A DNA stretch of 45,815 nucleotides from Drouetiella hepatica Uher 2000/2452 (GTDB taxonomy: Bacteria; Cyanobacteriota; Cyanobacteriia; Elainellales; Elainellaceae): contig JAHHHD010000041.1 in the NCBI GenBank assembly GCA_019359505.1, forward strand, positions 1 to 45,815, given 5' to 3'. The position numbers were made by a program, and so were the translations under genes. The notes under the pieces are model-generated. The model was not told where the DNA came from. It saw nothing but the letters and a program-made list of their open reading frames with translations, and searched no databases. This document shows positions 25,195 to 34,376 of this stretch, piece by piece. The stretch's first letter is position 1. Each line of letters starts with the position of its first letter.

Positions 25195-25234
25195 TTTTTG
25201 TAGGTTACGGTTTAGACCTGCCGTTTGTTACGAG

Positions 25235-25291
25235 GGTGCCGTTGATTTCTGGGAAGGTGCGTATCTTTCAAAAAATCAACGGCACCTTTTT
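25235..25291 (+). terminator. Rho-independent terminator after the YbjQ-family gene
   Basis: GGTGCCGTTGATTT at 25235-25248 pairs perfectly with AAATCAACGGCACC at 25273-25286, followed by a T-run. The 24-base loop contains AAGGTG and CTTTCAAAA segments reminiscent of the gvpA-gvpC hairpin. Confidence 0.8.
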
Positions 25292-25793
25292 AACTATCAA
25301 TCTAACTATCAATTTTTTGACTTCAGGCTGAATCTGATCGTGTTGCAGCCAGAATATTCTGGCGATCGCATTATTGCACTACCTAAAAAAATATTATCTA
25401 CGCGTGCAAAATTTTGTGTAAAAAGCTACACTGTAATCTCAGTAATTACTATACCTTTGGATGAATTTCTCAAAAAAACGCATAAACTGTGCTATCAAAT
25501 GTACGTAGGGTTACGTGTATGTCCGCATGGGCAGTAATTTCTGAATACCTCCGTTCTGAACACCCTTGTCTCGGTTTTCATCAGAGCGTTCATCTACAGA
25601 CTTCTAGACTTGAAAGTTTTAAACCAGGGAGATCTGATTCTCAGCCACTGAATTCAGGAGTTGATCCAAGCCTTTAACTCAATCTAAAGAATTGGCTAAG
25701 CCAGAGTTTCAGCCAACATTATTTGAATCAGGTGTACTGTCAGAGCTGCCATCTACATGAGTTGAACATTTCTGTCCTTTCTTTTTGTGGCTT
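25292..25793. other. Intergenic region without a supported gene
   Basis: The stretch is AT-rich, with short reading frames on both strands that lack family resemblance or ribosome sites. A near-tandem AACTATCAATCTAACTATCA lies at about 25293-25312. It presumably holds the promoter of the gene at 25794, but I cannot place it. Confidence 0.4.
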
Positions 25794-26573
25794 ATGAGCT
25801 TTGCAAACAATCTGGTATCTTCTGCTTTACTGGTAGGTGCTCTGTTTTCGATTACAACCTTTCCGCTTGCGGCTCTTAGCTCCAAGCCTGTCACCGTAGA
25901 ACTGGAGCAAGATACAGTCTTCGCGGGTTCTCTCAAAGATATTGCCGTTCCCTATCTGCTCACCACGGCTGCCATTAGCATTGGAGCGGGCGTAGCCAAC
26001 TTTGCGGTGATGAACTGGCAGCAGTCTTCTCGAAAGCTTGCCTCTTTAGAGGGGCAGATGTCTAAGCTAACGCATCAGCTTTCTGAAAAAGAGGCTCAGG
26101 TCGAGTACCTTAAATTTTCGCAGCCTAAGCTAGAGGCTCTGGGGCTGGCAGGATTTTTGCAGGCTGCTAATGAGCCAACTGCTCAGATAGGTGCTGCCCA
26201 CCCAACTCGGCTACTGCCTGAGACTTCAACGGTTCAAGTGGCTGAAAGCCCTGTGATTGCCCAGGTTGCCATTAGTCAACCGTTTGATCCCATCCCTGAT
26301 CAAGCTTTGTCCAACTACTCTGCTAACGTGCGGGCAGTGGCTTCTTTCCCTGCGGCTCAGGCTTTCATGGGGTTTGCCAGACCTAAGCCTGAGTCTCAAC
26401 TTCCTGTGGATAGCAGTGCCGATAGTAGTGAAGTCGAAGCAAGCTTAAATCTTAGTAACCCTGCTCAGGTCAGCGAACTGCTGGCGAATCTGAAGCAGGT
26501 GATGACTCAGCTAGAAAGGCTGCACACTGAACAAACGCAAAATGTATCGTCTTACCCTAAGCTAGCTTCTTAA
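25794..26573 (+). CDS. Hypothetical membrane-anchored coiled-coil protein
   Basis: I do not recognise this family. From ATG 25794 (MSFANNLVSSALLVGALF) the product is 259 residues. A hydrophobic helix spans residues about 6-28 and may be a signal or anchor. A second spans about 50-73 (VPYLLTTAAISIGAGVANFA). A short coiled coil follows (LASLEGQMSKLTHQLSEKEA, QVEYLKF), then a low-complexity Ala/Ser/Pro/Gln region of about 110 residues. It ends with a helix (VSELLANLKQVMTQLERLHT). It may be a lineage-specific envelope protein. A GTG at 25785 would add three residues. The gene downstream is convergent. Confidence 0.65.
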   Translation: MSFANNLVSSALLVGALFSITTFPLAALSSKPVTVELEQDTVFAGSLKDIAVPYLLTTAAISIGAGVANFAVMNWQQSSRKLASLEGQMSKLTHQLSEKEAQVEYLKFSQPKLEALGLAGFLQAANEPTAQIGAAHPTRLLPETSTVQVAESPVIAQVAISQPFDPIPDQALSNYSANVRAVASFPAAQAFMGFARPKPESQLPVDSSADSSEVEASLNLSNPAQVSELLANLKQVMTQLERLHTEQTQNVSSYPKLAS

Positions 26574-26633
26574 CTTTTGCGGCAGTTTTGACGCAGAGCA
26601 GATTTATGTCGAGCTAGCTCAGGGAAGGCTTGT

Positions 26634-27413
26634 CTATCGCAAAAACTCATCAGGTGAGAGAGGCAGAGGGAGTTGCTTCCACTCGTCAACTGAGGATGAA
26701 TTAGTTTGCAAGACAGGAACAACTTGGGGTGTGCGATCGGTAGTCACAGCAGGAACAGTCCCATTTGGCGGAGAAATCTCTAGAGCTTGACTGACCTGCA
26801 AGTACTGCTCTCCGTCAGATGTGAATCGAACTAAATCTAGCTGCCGTGAATCATCTAGCCGATCTAACTGGTTTTGCAGGTTGGTAGATTGCTGGAGCGG
26901 GTCAACCGTTGCTAAGAAGACAACTTCGGGATTGGATTGAACGCCGAAGCCCTGCAAAGATGACTGCCAAACTTCCCGTTTGCCGTTAGCCGTCTGCCAA
27001 AGATCAAGATCAGTCTTCCAAGCCCCCTGGCTGACCTGAGCAAATTGGCGATCGAGCAGAGTGTAGCTTGGCGACTGGTCGGTAGCGACCTTTGGGAGGT
27101 ATCGAACTGCGGAAACCGTAACCTGAGTCTTGTTGGGCAAAGTAGTTTGCCCAGAGACGGTGTAAAGACCAGGGCGATCGCCAGATTGCACTGGATTCAT
27201 GCGAAATTCTAGCGCTGGAGTCAAACTTTGGCTCAAACTTCCGGATAGAGAGGCGCAGCCGCTGCATCCAAGCAATAGCAGTGTGCTAATGAGCAGCCAG
27301 CGCCGAATGCTGGGCTGCTGAAAGCTTAATGCCTGGAAGCCTAATTCTTCAGAGCTAAGCCATTTCCAATTTTTCAAAGATTGCCGCAAAGAATTGATTT
27401 GAGTGTGAAGCAT
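26634..27413 (-). CDS. Hypothetical lipoprotein
   Basis: The function is unknown. The 259-residue protein has a charged N-terminus of about 38 residues, a hydrophobic stretch RRWLLISTLLLLGCSGC with lipobox LLGC (Cys50), then a mostly beta-rich soluble domain. That domain includes LYTVSGQTTLPNKTQVTVSA, TDLDLWQTANGKREVWQSSL and a tail of Ser/Pro-rich sequence. The unusually long n-region before the lipobox is odd for a lipoprotein, yet I see no downstream Met in frame that would shorten it. It is divergent from the cellulose operon, with 390 bp between. Confidence 0.65.
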   Translation of the reverse strand: MLHTQINSLRQSLKNWKWLSSEELGFQALSFQQPSIRRWLLISTLLLLGCSGCASLSGSLSQSLTPALEFRMNPVQSGDRPGLYTVSGQTTLPNKTQVTVSAVRYLPKVATDQSPSYTLLDRQFAQVSQGAWKTDLDLWQTANGKREVWQSSLQGFGVQSNPEVVFLATVDPLQQSTNLQNQLDRLDDSRQLDLVRFTSDGEQYLQVSQALEISPPNGTVPAVTTDRTPQVVPVLQTNSSSVDEWKQLPLPLSPDEFLR

Positions 27414-27803
27414 GAGTGAAAGCCGCTATATGTCTGTGGACTTAACCTATGAACTTGATCTACGAACTCATGTATAAAAAATTTATGAGAAAAGTGAATT
27501 TACTGACTCATGAAAGGTGTTGACCTCCGTAATTCCATGTAGAATTTTTGAATATTGAGCTAAAAATTACAAAGCTCTCAAAGCTAATTTCCAAGGCTTT
27601 AGACCAAAAATAGGACAAAACCGCACAATTTTTTTGCTTCTTCACATTCTAGGCAAATCCTGCGGCATCAGTCTATACTGAGCGCAATATCTGGGTATGA
27701 ATCGGCTAGGGTTTCAGTTCTATGTTCCTGCTAATCCGTTCACCTCGTATTTTTACTGATGTTGTTTTGTCCCTCTTTTTTCACCGTTCCAGCCAAAGGG
27801 CTG
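27414..27803. other. Divergent promoter region of the lipoprotein gene and cellulose operon
   Basis: No gene is supported. The region is AT-rich. TATACT at 27674-27679 is a possible -10 box for the rightward operon, but no good -35 box precedes it. Confidence 0.35.
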
Positions 27804-29372
27804 ATGAAAGCCTCACGTGCCACCTCACTTTCGGTCTGCATAGGATTGAGTTTGGCATTGCTCAACGTGATGGCTCAACAAGTTTCGGCTGACTCTCTGA
27901 AGGCCTTTAGCCCTGACCTTCAAGCTGACAGGCGATCGCAGCCCGTTGCTGACTCAGACGCAGTTGACTCGGACGCAGTTGACTCAGACGTGATTGACTC
28001 AGACGTGATTGACTCAGACGTGATTGACTCAGACGCAGTGCCAGCAGATATTTCCGTCTCAACGGCTCCTGATGCGATAGAGGTTGCTCAGGTTCAATCG
28101 CCTCTCGCGACAGCAGACTGCGTAGCGGGGTGCAATCCTAACGCTCCCTTTGTTTTTCACCCTCCCTCTGAGGCGATCGCTCCCCTACCTGCGACTGCTA
28201 TCTCGCCGCCCAGTACAGCCTCTGAGGCTGCTGTGCCGATCGCCGTCAAAAAGCCAGGTCGAGCGTTTGGGCTGGTGCAAATTTCCAATCCACCGCTGCC
28301 TATTTCAGCTCCGTTGCCCGATTCTGACTATCAGGTGCTGCCGTCGGATCGTTCTGCTCCTCCAGAAGTTCCTGCTTCCTCGTCTCGCGTCGCTCTGACC
28401 CCGCCCGTCCTAAGAATTCAGGGCGTTTACATCTACGAGGGCGGCGAATCTTCGGCAAGAGCTAGATTCTCTGGCGTGTATCCCCTGACGCGCGATGTGC
28501 AGGTGGGTGGCACGGTGGATTTGGCGACGGGCAGCTTTAGTGAAGTAAATGAAGATGGGGTCAGCATCAACGAGCTGTACGTGGCGGCTTCTCTGCGCGA
28601 TTTGCCTAATCTGCGCCTTGTGGTCGGACAGCTTGATTTGACCTCCTATTTCGATCGCAATAGCTTTGCCAAAGATCGAGCCTCGCAGTTCTTCAATCCA
28701 GTCTTTCAGACGAATCCGGCGCTGGCGGCTGCCGGGATTGGCTCTCGTCCGGGAGCGCTGCTCAACTGGAGCGTGACGGACAACCTAGAGGCTAGAGCGG
28801 CAGTATTTTCGTCCGATCGCAGCATTAGCGACTTCTCGTTAGATGGCTTTGCGGGTGAGGTAGGTCTGCGGCTGGGCAACAATTTTATTGTCCGGGGTAC
28901 CTATGCAACGGGACGGGATGGCGGTGCGGGCACCAGCTTCCGAGAGGTGGGGCGGGTCAGACGCGCTGACGGGTTTGGTTTGAGGGAGGGCGATCGCGAA
29001 GAATCCTACGGAGTGAATGCCGAGCTGTTCATTCCTAGCCTCAACCTAGGCTTGTTTGGGCGCTACGGGCGCTATGAAAACCAGGAGATTGACTTGGGTG
29101 GCGATACCTTTGTGTTCGGGCTGACCTTCCTGGATTTGTTTTTGCAGAACGATCGCCTGGGAATTGGCTATGGACGGGAGCTGTCGAACGATCGGCTGCG
29201 ACGGGATGCAGACAACGGCATTTCGGATGCTGCCGAGATCTTTTACGATTTCCAGGTCTTGCCTCGCCTACGGCTAGGGCTTACCTTCCAGGCACTCGAT
29301 AATTTCTCAGAGACGATCGCCGGAGTGCGGGTGCGCACAGAATTTGATCTGCTACCCAGGAGAACGCCATGA
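27804..29372 (+). CDS. Outer-membrane beta-barrel protein of the cellulose operon
   Basis: ATG 27804 follows AAAGGG and opens a signal peptide (MKASRATSLSVCIGLSLALL, with VSA as cleavage site). The product is 522 residues. Residues about 30-200 are low-complexity linker, including a DSDxx tandem repeat. Residues about 210-520 are amphipathic strands ending in an aromatic-poor FDLLPRRTP: RIQGVYIYEGGESSARARFS, VQVGGTVDLATGSFSEVN, LRLVVGQLDLTSYFDRN and NLGLFGRYGRYENQEIDLGG. These read as a porin-like barrel. The gene overlaps the TPR gene by 4 bp. By operon position it may supply the cellulose exit channel that forms the C-terminal barrel of proteobacterial BcsC. Confidence 0.75.
   Translation: MKASRATSLSVCIGLSLALLNVMAQQVSADSLKAFSPDLQADRRSQPVADSDAVDSDAVDSDVIDSDVIDSDVIDSDAVPADISVSTAPDAIEVAQVQSPLATADCVAGCNPNAPFVFHPPSEAIAPLPATAISPPSTASEAAVPIAVKKPGRAFGLVQISNPPLPISAPLPDSDYQVLPSDRSAPPEVPASSSRVALTPPVLRIQGVYIYEGGESSARARFSGVYPLTRDVQVGGTVDLATGSFSEVNEDGVSINELYVAASLRDLPNLRLVVGQLDLTSYFDRNSFAKDRASQFFNPVFQTNPALAAAGIGSRPGALLNWSVTDNLEARAAVFSSDRSISDFSLDGFAGEVGLRLGNNFIVRGTYATGRDGGAGTSFREVGRVRRADGFGLREGDREESYGVNAELFIPSLNLGLFGRYGRYENQEIDLGGDTFVFGLTFLDLFLQNDRLGIGYGRELSNDRLRRDADNGISDAAEIFYDFQVLPRLRLGLTFQALDNFSETIAGVRVRTEFDLLPRRTP
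27951..28040 (+). repeat. Six 15-bp tandem repeats inside the barrel gene
   Basis: Six units begin at 27951, 27966, 27981, 27996, 28011 and 28026. Each has the form GACTCAGACGTGATT or GACTCAGACGCAGTT, coding DSDVI or DSDAV. Units 3 to 5 are identical. Copy number could change without frameshift and alter the length of an acidic linker. Confidence 0.9.
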
Positions 29373-31678
29373 GTCAGATTGTGCATCGAACTGTGCATCG
29401 AGTGCATCAGCCCAACAGGTCACGCCTATGGGCTTACCCCTCCAGCGTTCTGCTCATCGGACTGCTAAGCCTGTCGCCCTTACCCGCCTTCTCTCAGGCA
29501 GTGCCGACCTCAGTGCGATCGGGCTATACGCTTCTGGGTGAGGGGCTAGTCAACCAGGCGATCGATCAGTTTACGACGGCAGTTCGGCAGTATCCCAGCT
29601 CCGTGGAGGCGCGGTTGGGGCTGGCGATTGCCTACCGTCGGGCTGGACTCAATGCTGAGGCGCTGCAAGCCTACGAGTCTGTCCTGGCGATCGACTCCAG
29701 CAATCGACTGGCGCTGCTGAGTGTGGGCACACTGGGCGGCTACCGTCCGCAGTGGCAGGATCGGGGCATTGCTGCCCTGAGTCAACTCTTGAGCCTCAAC
29801 CCCAATGATAAAGAGGCGCTGGCACAGCGGGCGCTACTGTATGGCTATCAGGGCAAATTTGCAGCCGCGATCGCCGATTATGAGATCGTTCTAAAAAACA
29901 ATCCCTCCTCAGACTCGGTGCTGGGCGCGGCACAGGTCTACGCCTACAGTGGCGACTACGACACCAGCCTGGATTTATTCAACCAGTATCGGCAGGGTGG
30001 ACGCATTACGGGCGATGCCGCCACCGCCTATGCCCGATCGCTCCGGGAAACGGGCAGTTCGGCTGAAGCTGTTCGGGTGCTAGAGCCACAGCTCAGGCAA
30101 ATTCCAGCACTGAATGGTGTGGCAATCCGGATGCGGGCAGAATTGGCGATTGACTATGCCGCAACAGGACGACTCGATCTTGCCGAGCAAACCCTGGAAC
30201 CCTTGAGTGGACGCACTGATTCGCGAATGATTTTGGCGCGATCGCTGATGGCTATCAGCCAATATGACCCCCAAAACAGCGATGGTTATACTAGCGCGGC
30301 GATCGCCCTCTATCAGGACATCCTCACCCGCACGCCACAATATCTGACAGTCGGCATTGGGCAGGAGATTGCGGACTCCCTCAGTGCCTATCCGCAAACC
30401 CAGACCTATGCTCTAGAAATTTATCGACAGTTGGCGCAGCAGCAGCCTGACGATCGCAGCCTACAAATTCAGCAGGCGGTTTTAGAGCGAAACCTGGGGC
30501 AGATTTCTAGGGCGACCTTGCAGCAGCGAATCGCGGCAGCTCTTCAGCCGTTACCCAGCGATGTTTATCAACAGAAGGTCATTGCTCAAGCCCTAACCCG
30601 ATTAGATTCTCCTGATGCAGGGCTGCTGCCCTACTATCAGAGTCTATTAACCGCAGATGTGCCGCTGCTCTATTTCCGCATTGCCCAGATTCAGATCCGG
30701 CGCAATGATCTAGCGGCGGCTCGTGCAGCACTGACCTCCTATGATGCCACTTCAGAAGGGCGGCGGAGCCAGGACTCTACTCTGCTATTGCTGGCAGAAA
30801 TCGATCGCCGAGAAGGCAACCTAGAGGCTAGTGCCCAGCGCTATGAAACGATTATCTCTCGCGTACCTCAAGACAGGGGCATCTTGAGTGGCGCGCTCCA
30901 AGGGCTGGCGGGTATCCGTCAAAGTCAAGGCCGCTTGCCCGAAGCGGTGGCGGTTTACGATCGCCTCCTACAAATTAATCCCCAAGACGATCGCCTGTCT
31001 CTAGGACGGGCAAGCCTTGCCTACCAAGCAAAGCTGATTTCGCAGGCTGAGGCTGAGGCAGTGCTCGATCGCTGGCTGGCGACCCATGCGCCCGATACCT
31101 CGCCAGAGTTGGTGAGTCTCGCAGCCGCCCTACCCGCCGATCCGCGCCGGGAATCGCTCTACACGGCGCTTTTACAGGAAAACCCTGAGAGTGCCGCCCT
31201 TCAGTTGCGCTACGTGCAGGTGTTGGCGACCCGCAATCCTGCTCAGGCTCAGGCTTATGTCAATCGCCTGATTGCCAATGACCCGGCTAACGTCAGCGCC
31301 TATTTTGTCCAGGGGCAGGTTGCTCAAACCCAGGGCAATTTGAGTCTGGCAACGCAGGCATACCAGGCGATTCTGCAGCAAGATCCCCAAAATGCTGATG
31401 CTCTCTCTGCACTGGGCGGAGTCCGGTTTCAGCAGCGTCGCTATGACTCGGCGAGCCAGCTCTACAGCGAGGTGCTGGCGCTAGAGCCAGAAAATGCGAT
31501 CGCTCAAACGGCGCTAATTAGCCTGACTGCCGCTCAGGGCAATCGCCTGACCGCCATCGAGCAGTTGGAGGCATTGCAGTCAGCCGGAGCCAATCCCGAT
31601 CTGGCGAGTCAGCAGCAGCTTTTGGAAGAAGGTTTTCTCCAGCAGCGAGGATTTCAGCCGCCTTGGGAGCGGTATTAG
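29369..31678 (+). CDS. Periplasmic TPR protein of the cellulose operon (BcsC TPR-half-like)
   Basis: The ATG overlaps the stop of the barrel gene (ATGA). The 769-residue protein has an N-terminal signal (SSVLLIGLLSLSPLPAFSQ) and then TPR-like helix pairs throughout: GYTLLGEGLVNQAIDQFTTA, YRRAGLNAEALQAYESVLAI, LASDPNDK-like linkers and GRLPEAVAVYDRLLQINPQD. It ends near VLALEPENAIAQTALISLTA. There is no C-terminal beta-barrel. In proteobacteria BcsC has TPRs followed by a 16-strand barrel on one chain; here the TPR part stands alone. The likely role is a periplasmic scaffold guiding glucan from BcsA/B to the outer membrane. Confidence 0.82.
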   Translation: MSQIVHRTVHRVHQPNRSRLWAYPSSVLLIGLLSLSPLPAFSQAVPTSVRSGYTLLGEGLVNQAIDQFTTAVRQYPSSVEARLGLAIAYRRAGLNAEALQAYESVLAIDSSNRLALLSVGTLGGYRPQWQDRGIAALSQLLSLNPNDKEALAQRALLYGYQGKFAAAIADYEIVLKNNPSSDSVLGAAQVYAYSGDYDTSLDLFNQYRQGGRITGDAATAYARSLRETGSSAEAVRVLEPQLRQIPALNGVAIRMRAELAIDYAATGRLDLAEQTLEPLSGRTDSRMILARSLMAISQYDPQNSDGYTSAAIALYQDILTRTPQYLTVGIGQEIADSLSAYPQTQTYALEIYRQLAQQQPDDRSLQIQQAVLERNLGQISRATLQQRIAAALQPLPSDVYQQKVIAQALTRLDSPDAGLLPYYQSLLTADVPLLYFRIAQIQIRRNDLAAARAALTSYDATSEGRRSQDSTLLLLAEIDRREGNLEASAQRYETIISRVPQDRGILSGALQGLAGIRQSQGRLPEAVAVYDRLLQINPQDDRLSLGRASLAYQAKLISQAEAEAVLDRWLATHAPDTSPELVSLAAALPADPRRESLYTALLQENPESAALQLRYVQVLATRNPAQAQAYVNRLIANDPANVSAYFVQGQVAQTQGNLSLATQAYQAILQQDPQNADALSALGGVRFQQRRYDSASQLYSEVLALEPENAIAQTALISLTAAQGNRLTAIEQLEALQSAGANPDLASQQQLLEEGFLQQRGFQPPWERY

Positions 31679-31793
31679 GTGCCGCGCTCTCTCATTACTG
31701 TCGGCTTCATTACTGTCGGCATTCTGTACGTTTCTCTGTAAGTTTTCATCTAGATAGAGCCTGAAAATCAAGCAAGCTGTCATCATTCGCCCT

Positions 31794-34376
31794 ATGTTGC
31801 ATTTCCTCAGTCAGTGGCTTTCTGCCCTTTTCATTCGCCCGACCGATCGCCCCGCCGAGCGGAGTGCTTCACGTTCCGCCTCATCTCGTCTGATTTCGAG
31901 ACGATCGCCCTTTTGGAACCGACCGCTCTATCTCCTGATTGGGCTGGTCAGCGTTTTGAGCATGAGCCTAGGGTTTGTTCCCCGGCTAAGCGCCCAGTCT
32001 ACCGACCTGCAAAGACAGGAAAATCAGGTGATTCGGGAGTTTGCCCTACCGCCTACCCCTGCCGCCCCTCCTGTGTATCAGCCGGAGCCGTTTGCTGAGC
32101 CAGCTTATTCAGAACCTGCCGATTCAGAGCCATCTGGGGAATTCTCTGCTGGGGAATCCACTGCTGGAGCATCTCCAACCGGAGAATCCTCTAACAGTGC
32201 GGCTACGGCTCGACCGACCGATCGCCCCACCGGAGCGCGATCGTCTCGCGCCCGACAGCCGATTTTGCCCTATGTGCTGGAGTTTACTCGTAGCCCTGTC
32301 GTGGGCAATCGCCTGCGGCTGCAAGGGGTTTATGCTGAGAGTCGTTTGGGGTTCACCCGTCCGCAAAACTGGCAAATCAATTCTGCCAAGCTAGTGGTGC
32401 GGTTCCAGCATTCGCCCTCGCTGTTGCCGGATCAATCAAACCTAACTTTGCGGGTCAACGATACCAGCATTGGCAGCGTCAAGCTCGATCGCCCTAACTC
32501 GCAGGTCGCTCAAGCCACCTTTGAAATCCCCAAAGACCTGATTCAGGATTACAACGAAATTTCTATGCTGGCAGAGCAGCAAACCTCTGAAACCTGTACA
32601 AATCCTGCCGATCCGACCCTGTGGACAGAAATTTTGCCCGACTCCAAAATTCTGTTTGAGTATCGTCCGCAGCCTGTGCAGCTCAACTTTAGCCGCTATC
32701 CCTTTCCCTTTTTAGACAACCTCAGTCTTGATACCAACCAGTTGACCTATCTGCAACCCCAGACGGTGAGCAGCAATTGGCTGACGGCGATCGCCCGATT
32801 CCAGGCTTCGGCAGCACGAATTGTAGACTTTCGACCCCTCGACACGCGGCTGGTGAACAGTTTGACGGAGGTGAAGTCTAACGAAAAGCTGGTCATTGTT
32901 GGCACTCCGGCAGAGCAGCCGATCCTCAGTCAGCTGACTCTGCCCTATACCGTGAGAAACGGTCAGATCCTGGATGGCAAGAAATCGCCCCTGCCCGCAG
33001 ATGTTGGCGTTCTGATGCTGACCACGGTCAAGAACAGCGGTGTGCCTGTCTTGGTCGCAACCGGGAATTCGGCTGAAGCGGTCTTGAAGGCAGTACAGTT
33101 TTTGGTGCAGACCAAAGACCGCGAAATTGGTGCGGGTCAGGCGTTGACGGTGGCGACTCTGGCTGATGTGCCCTCCCCGGCTCCCCGTGAGTGGTCGGGC
33201 TATTTGCCTACTGCCAACAAATTCCAGCTCAGCGATCTGATGATGCGCAACCGCCAGCCCTTTGAGGATGTGACGGTGCATGGTAGTAAAACCCTACCGA
33301 TCGTGGCAGACTTCCGGGCATTACCCGACGATCGATTCCTGCGGGGCAGCACAGCCACGCTCAACTATAGCTACAGCCCGCAGTTAAATCCGCGTGTTTC
33401 GGCAATCGAGGTGACGTTAGATAACGTGACGATCGGCGCGAAGCGGCTAACTTCTACCAACGGCGGTCGTGAATCTTATAATGTGGAGCTGCCCGAAAAG
33501 CTGATTAAGCCCGACTCTAAGCTGGGCGTACATTTTGTCCTGCAACCCCAAAATCCCGGAGCTTGCGGCTTGGTTGCCGAACAACAGCTCTGGGGCACGT
33601 TGCACAGCGACAGCAGCTTTGACATAGTACGCGATAACGTGGTGAAGCTGCCGGATCTGAAGCTGCTGAAGACGGGCTTTCCCGTGACCGCGCCGCAAGA
33701 TCTGTCCAACACGATCGTCGTCTTGCCGAATGAACCCAAACCTGCTGATTTGCAGACTCTGATTGCCTTCAGCGATCGCATGGGTCGGCTTAGCCACTCA
33801 GACGCGATTCAGCTTCAGGTGTATGCGGCGAAAGATTTGCCCGCTGCCGCCAAGAGCCAGAGCCATTTAGTGGGAATTGGCACCCGCGATCGCTTCCCCT
33901 TCCCGGAGGCGTTTGAAACTGCTGGGCTTAATTTGGGCGAAAGCTTTGCGCGGATGCTGGGTGACAGCCAAGTCCAGGCTTTGCCCGATCCAGAGGGGAT
34001 GGTGAAGGAAATTGTGTCGCCCTGGAATAGCGATCGCTTGCTGCTGGCGCTCACAGGACAGACTGAGCAGGGCTTGCAGGATCTTCAGGATTTCTTCCGT
34101 CAAGATCCGCTGTTTTCTCGATTGCAGGGAGACACGGCGCTGATTAGCCGCAACCGGGCAAACCCTGTGGCATACGACTCCAGCGCCTACAACCTCCAGT
34201 TTCTTCAAGACGCGCCCAAACGCCGTATCGAAAACACAGACTGGATGACTCGCCTCCAGCTTTTCCTGCAAGACAACTGGTACCTGGTTCCGCTAGGAAT
34301 TGTGGTGCTGGCGCTGTTGCTCTACAGCATGTCGCAGCTCTTTATCAACCGCGTCGTCAGTTCGGGAGATTCCTAA
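31794..34376 (+). CDS. bcsB: Cellulose synthase regulatory subunit BcsB
   Basis: BcsB is the periplasmic partner of BcsA, anchored by a C-terminal helix that takes part in the synthase. The 860-residue product has an N-terminal hydrophobic segment at about 45-65 (LYLLIGLVSVLSMSLGF). A Pro/Ser/Glu-rich linker of about 80 residues follows. Then come two carbohydrate-binding/flavodoxin-like repeats: LRLQGVYAESRLGFTRPQNW, LRVNDTSIGSVKLDRPN, and ALPDDRFLRGSTATLNYSY, VTLDNVTIGAKRL. The final TM helix is WYLVPLGIVVLALLLYS. The linker carries GES/AGES repeats. It ends exactly at the bcsA ATG, so the two are coupled. Confidence 0.92.
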   Translation: MLHFLSQWLSALFIRPTDRPAERSASRSASSRLISRRSPFWNRPLYLLIGLVSVLSMSLGFVPRLSAQSTDLQRQENQVIREFALPPTPAAPPVYQPEPFAEPAYSEPADSEPSGEFSAGESTAGASPTGESSNSAATARPTDRPTGARSSRARQPILPYVLEFTRSPVVGNRLRLQGVYAESRLGFTRPQNWQINSAKLVVRFQHSPSLLPDQSNLTLRVNDTSIGSVKLDRPNSQVAQATFEIPKDLIQDYNEISMLAEQQTSETCTNPADPTLWTEILPDSKILFEYRPQPVQLNFSRYPFPFLDNLSLDTNQLTYLQPQTVSSNWLTAIARFQASAARIVDFRPLDTRLVNSLTEVKSNEKLVIVGTPAEQPILSQLTLPYTVRNGQILDGKKSPLPADVGVLMLTTVKNSGVPVLVATGNSAEAVLKAVQFLVQTKDREIGAGQALTVATLADVPSPAPREWSGYLPTANKFQLSDLMMRNRQPFEDVTVHGSKTLPIVADFRALPDDRFLRGSTATLNYSYSPQLNPRVSAIEVTLDNVTIGAKRLTSTNGGRESYNVELPEKLIKPDSKLGVHFVLQPQNPGACGLVAEQQLWGTLHSDSSFDIVRDNVVKLPDLKLLKTGFPVTAPQDLSNTIVVLPNEPKPADLQTLIAFSDRMGRLSHSDAIQLQVYAAKDLPAAAKSQSHLVGIGTRDRFPFPEAFETAGLNLGESFARMLGDSQVQALPDPEGMVKEIVSPWNSDRLLLALTGQTEQGLQDLQDFFRQDPLFSRLQGDTALISRNRANPVAYDSSAYNLQFLQDAPKRRIENTDWMTRLQLFLQDNWYLVPLGIVVLALLLYSMSQLFINRVVSSGDS

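Noticed and set aside
25340-25677. Two overlapping short plus-strand frames in the intergenic region
   Set aside because: Neither has a ribosome site, conserved motif or sensible codon use; probably chance.
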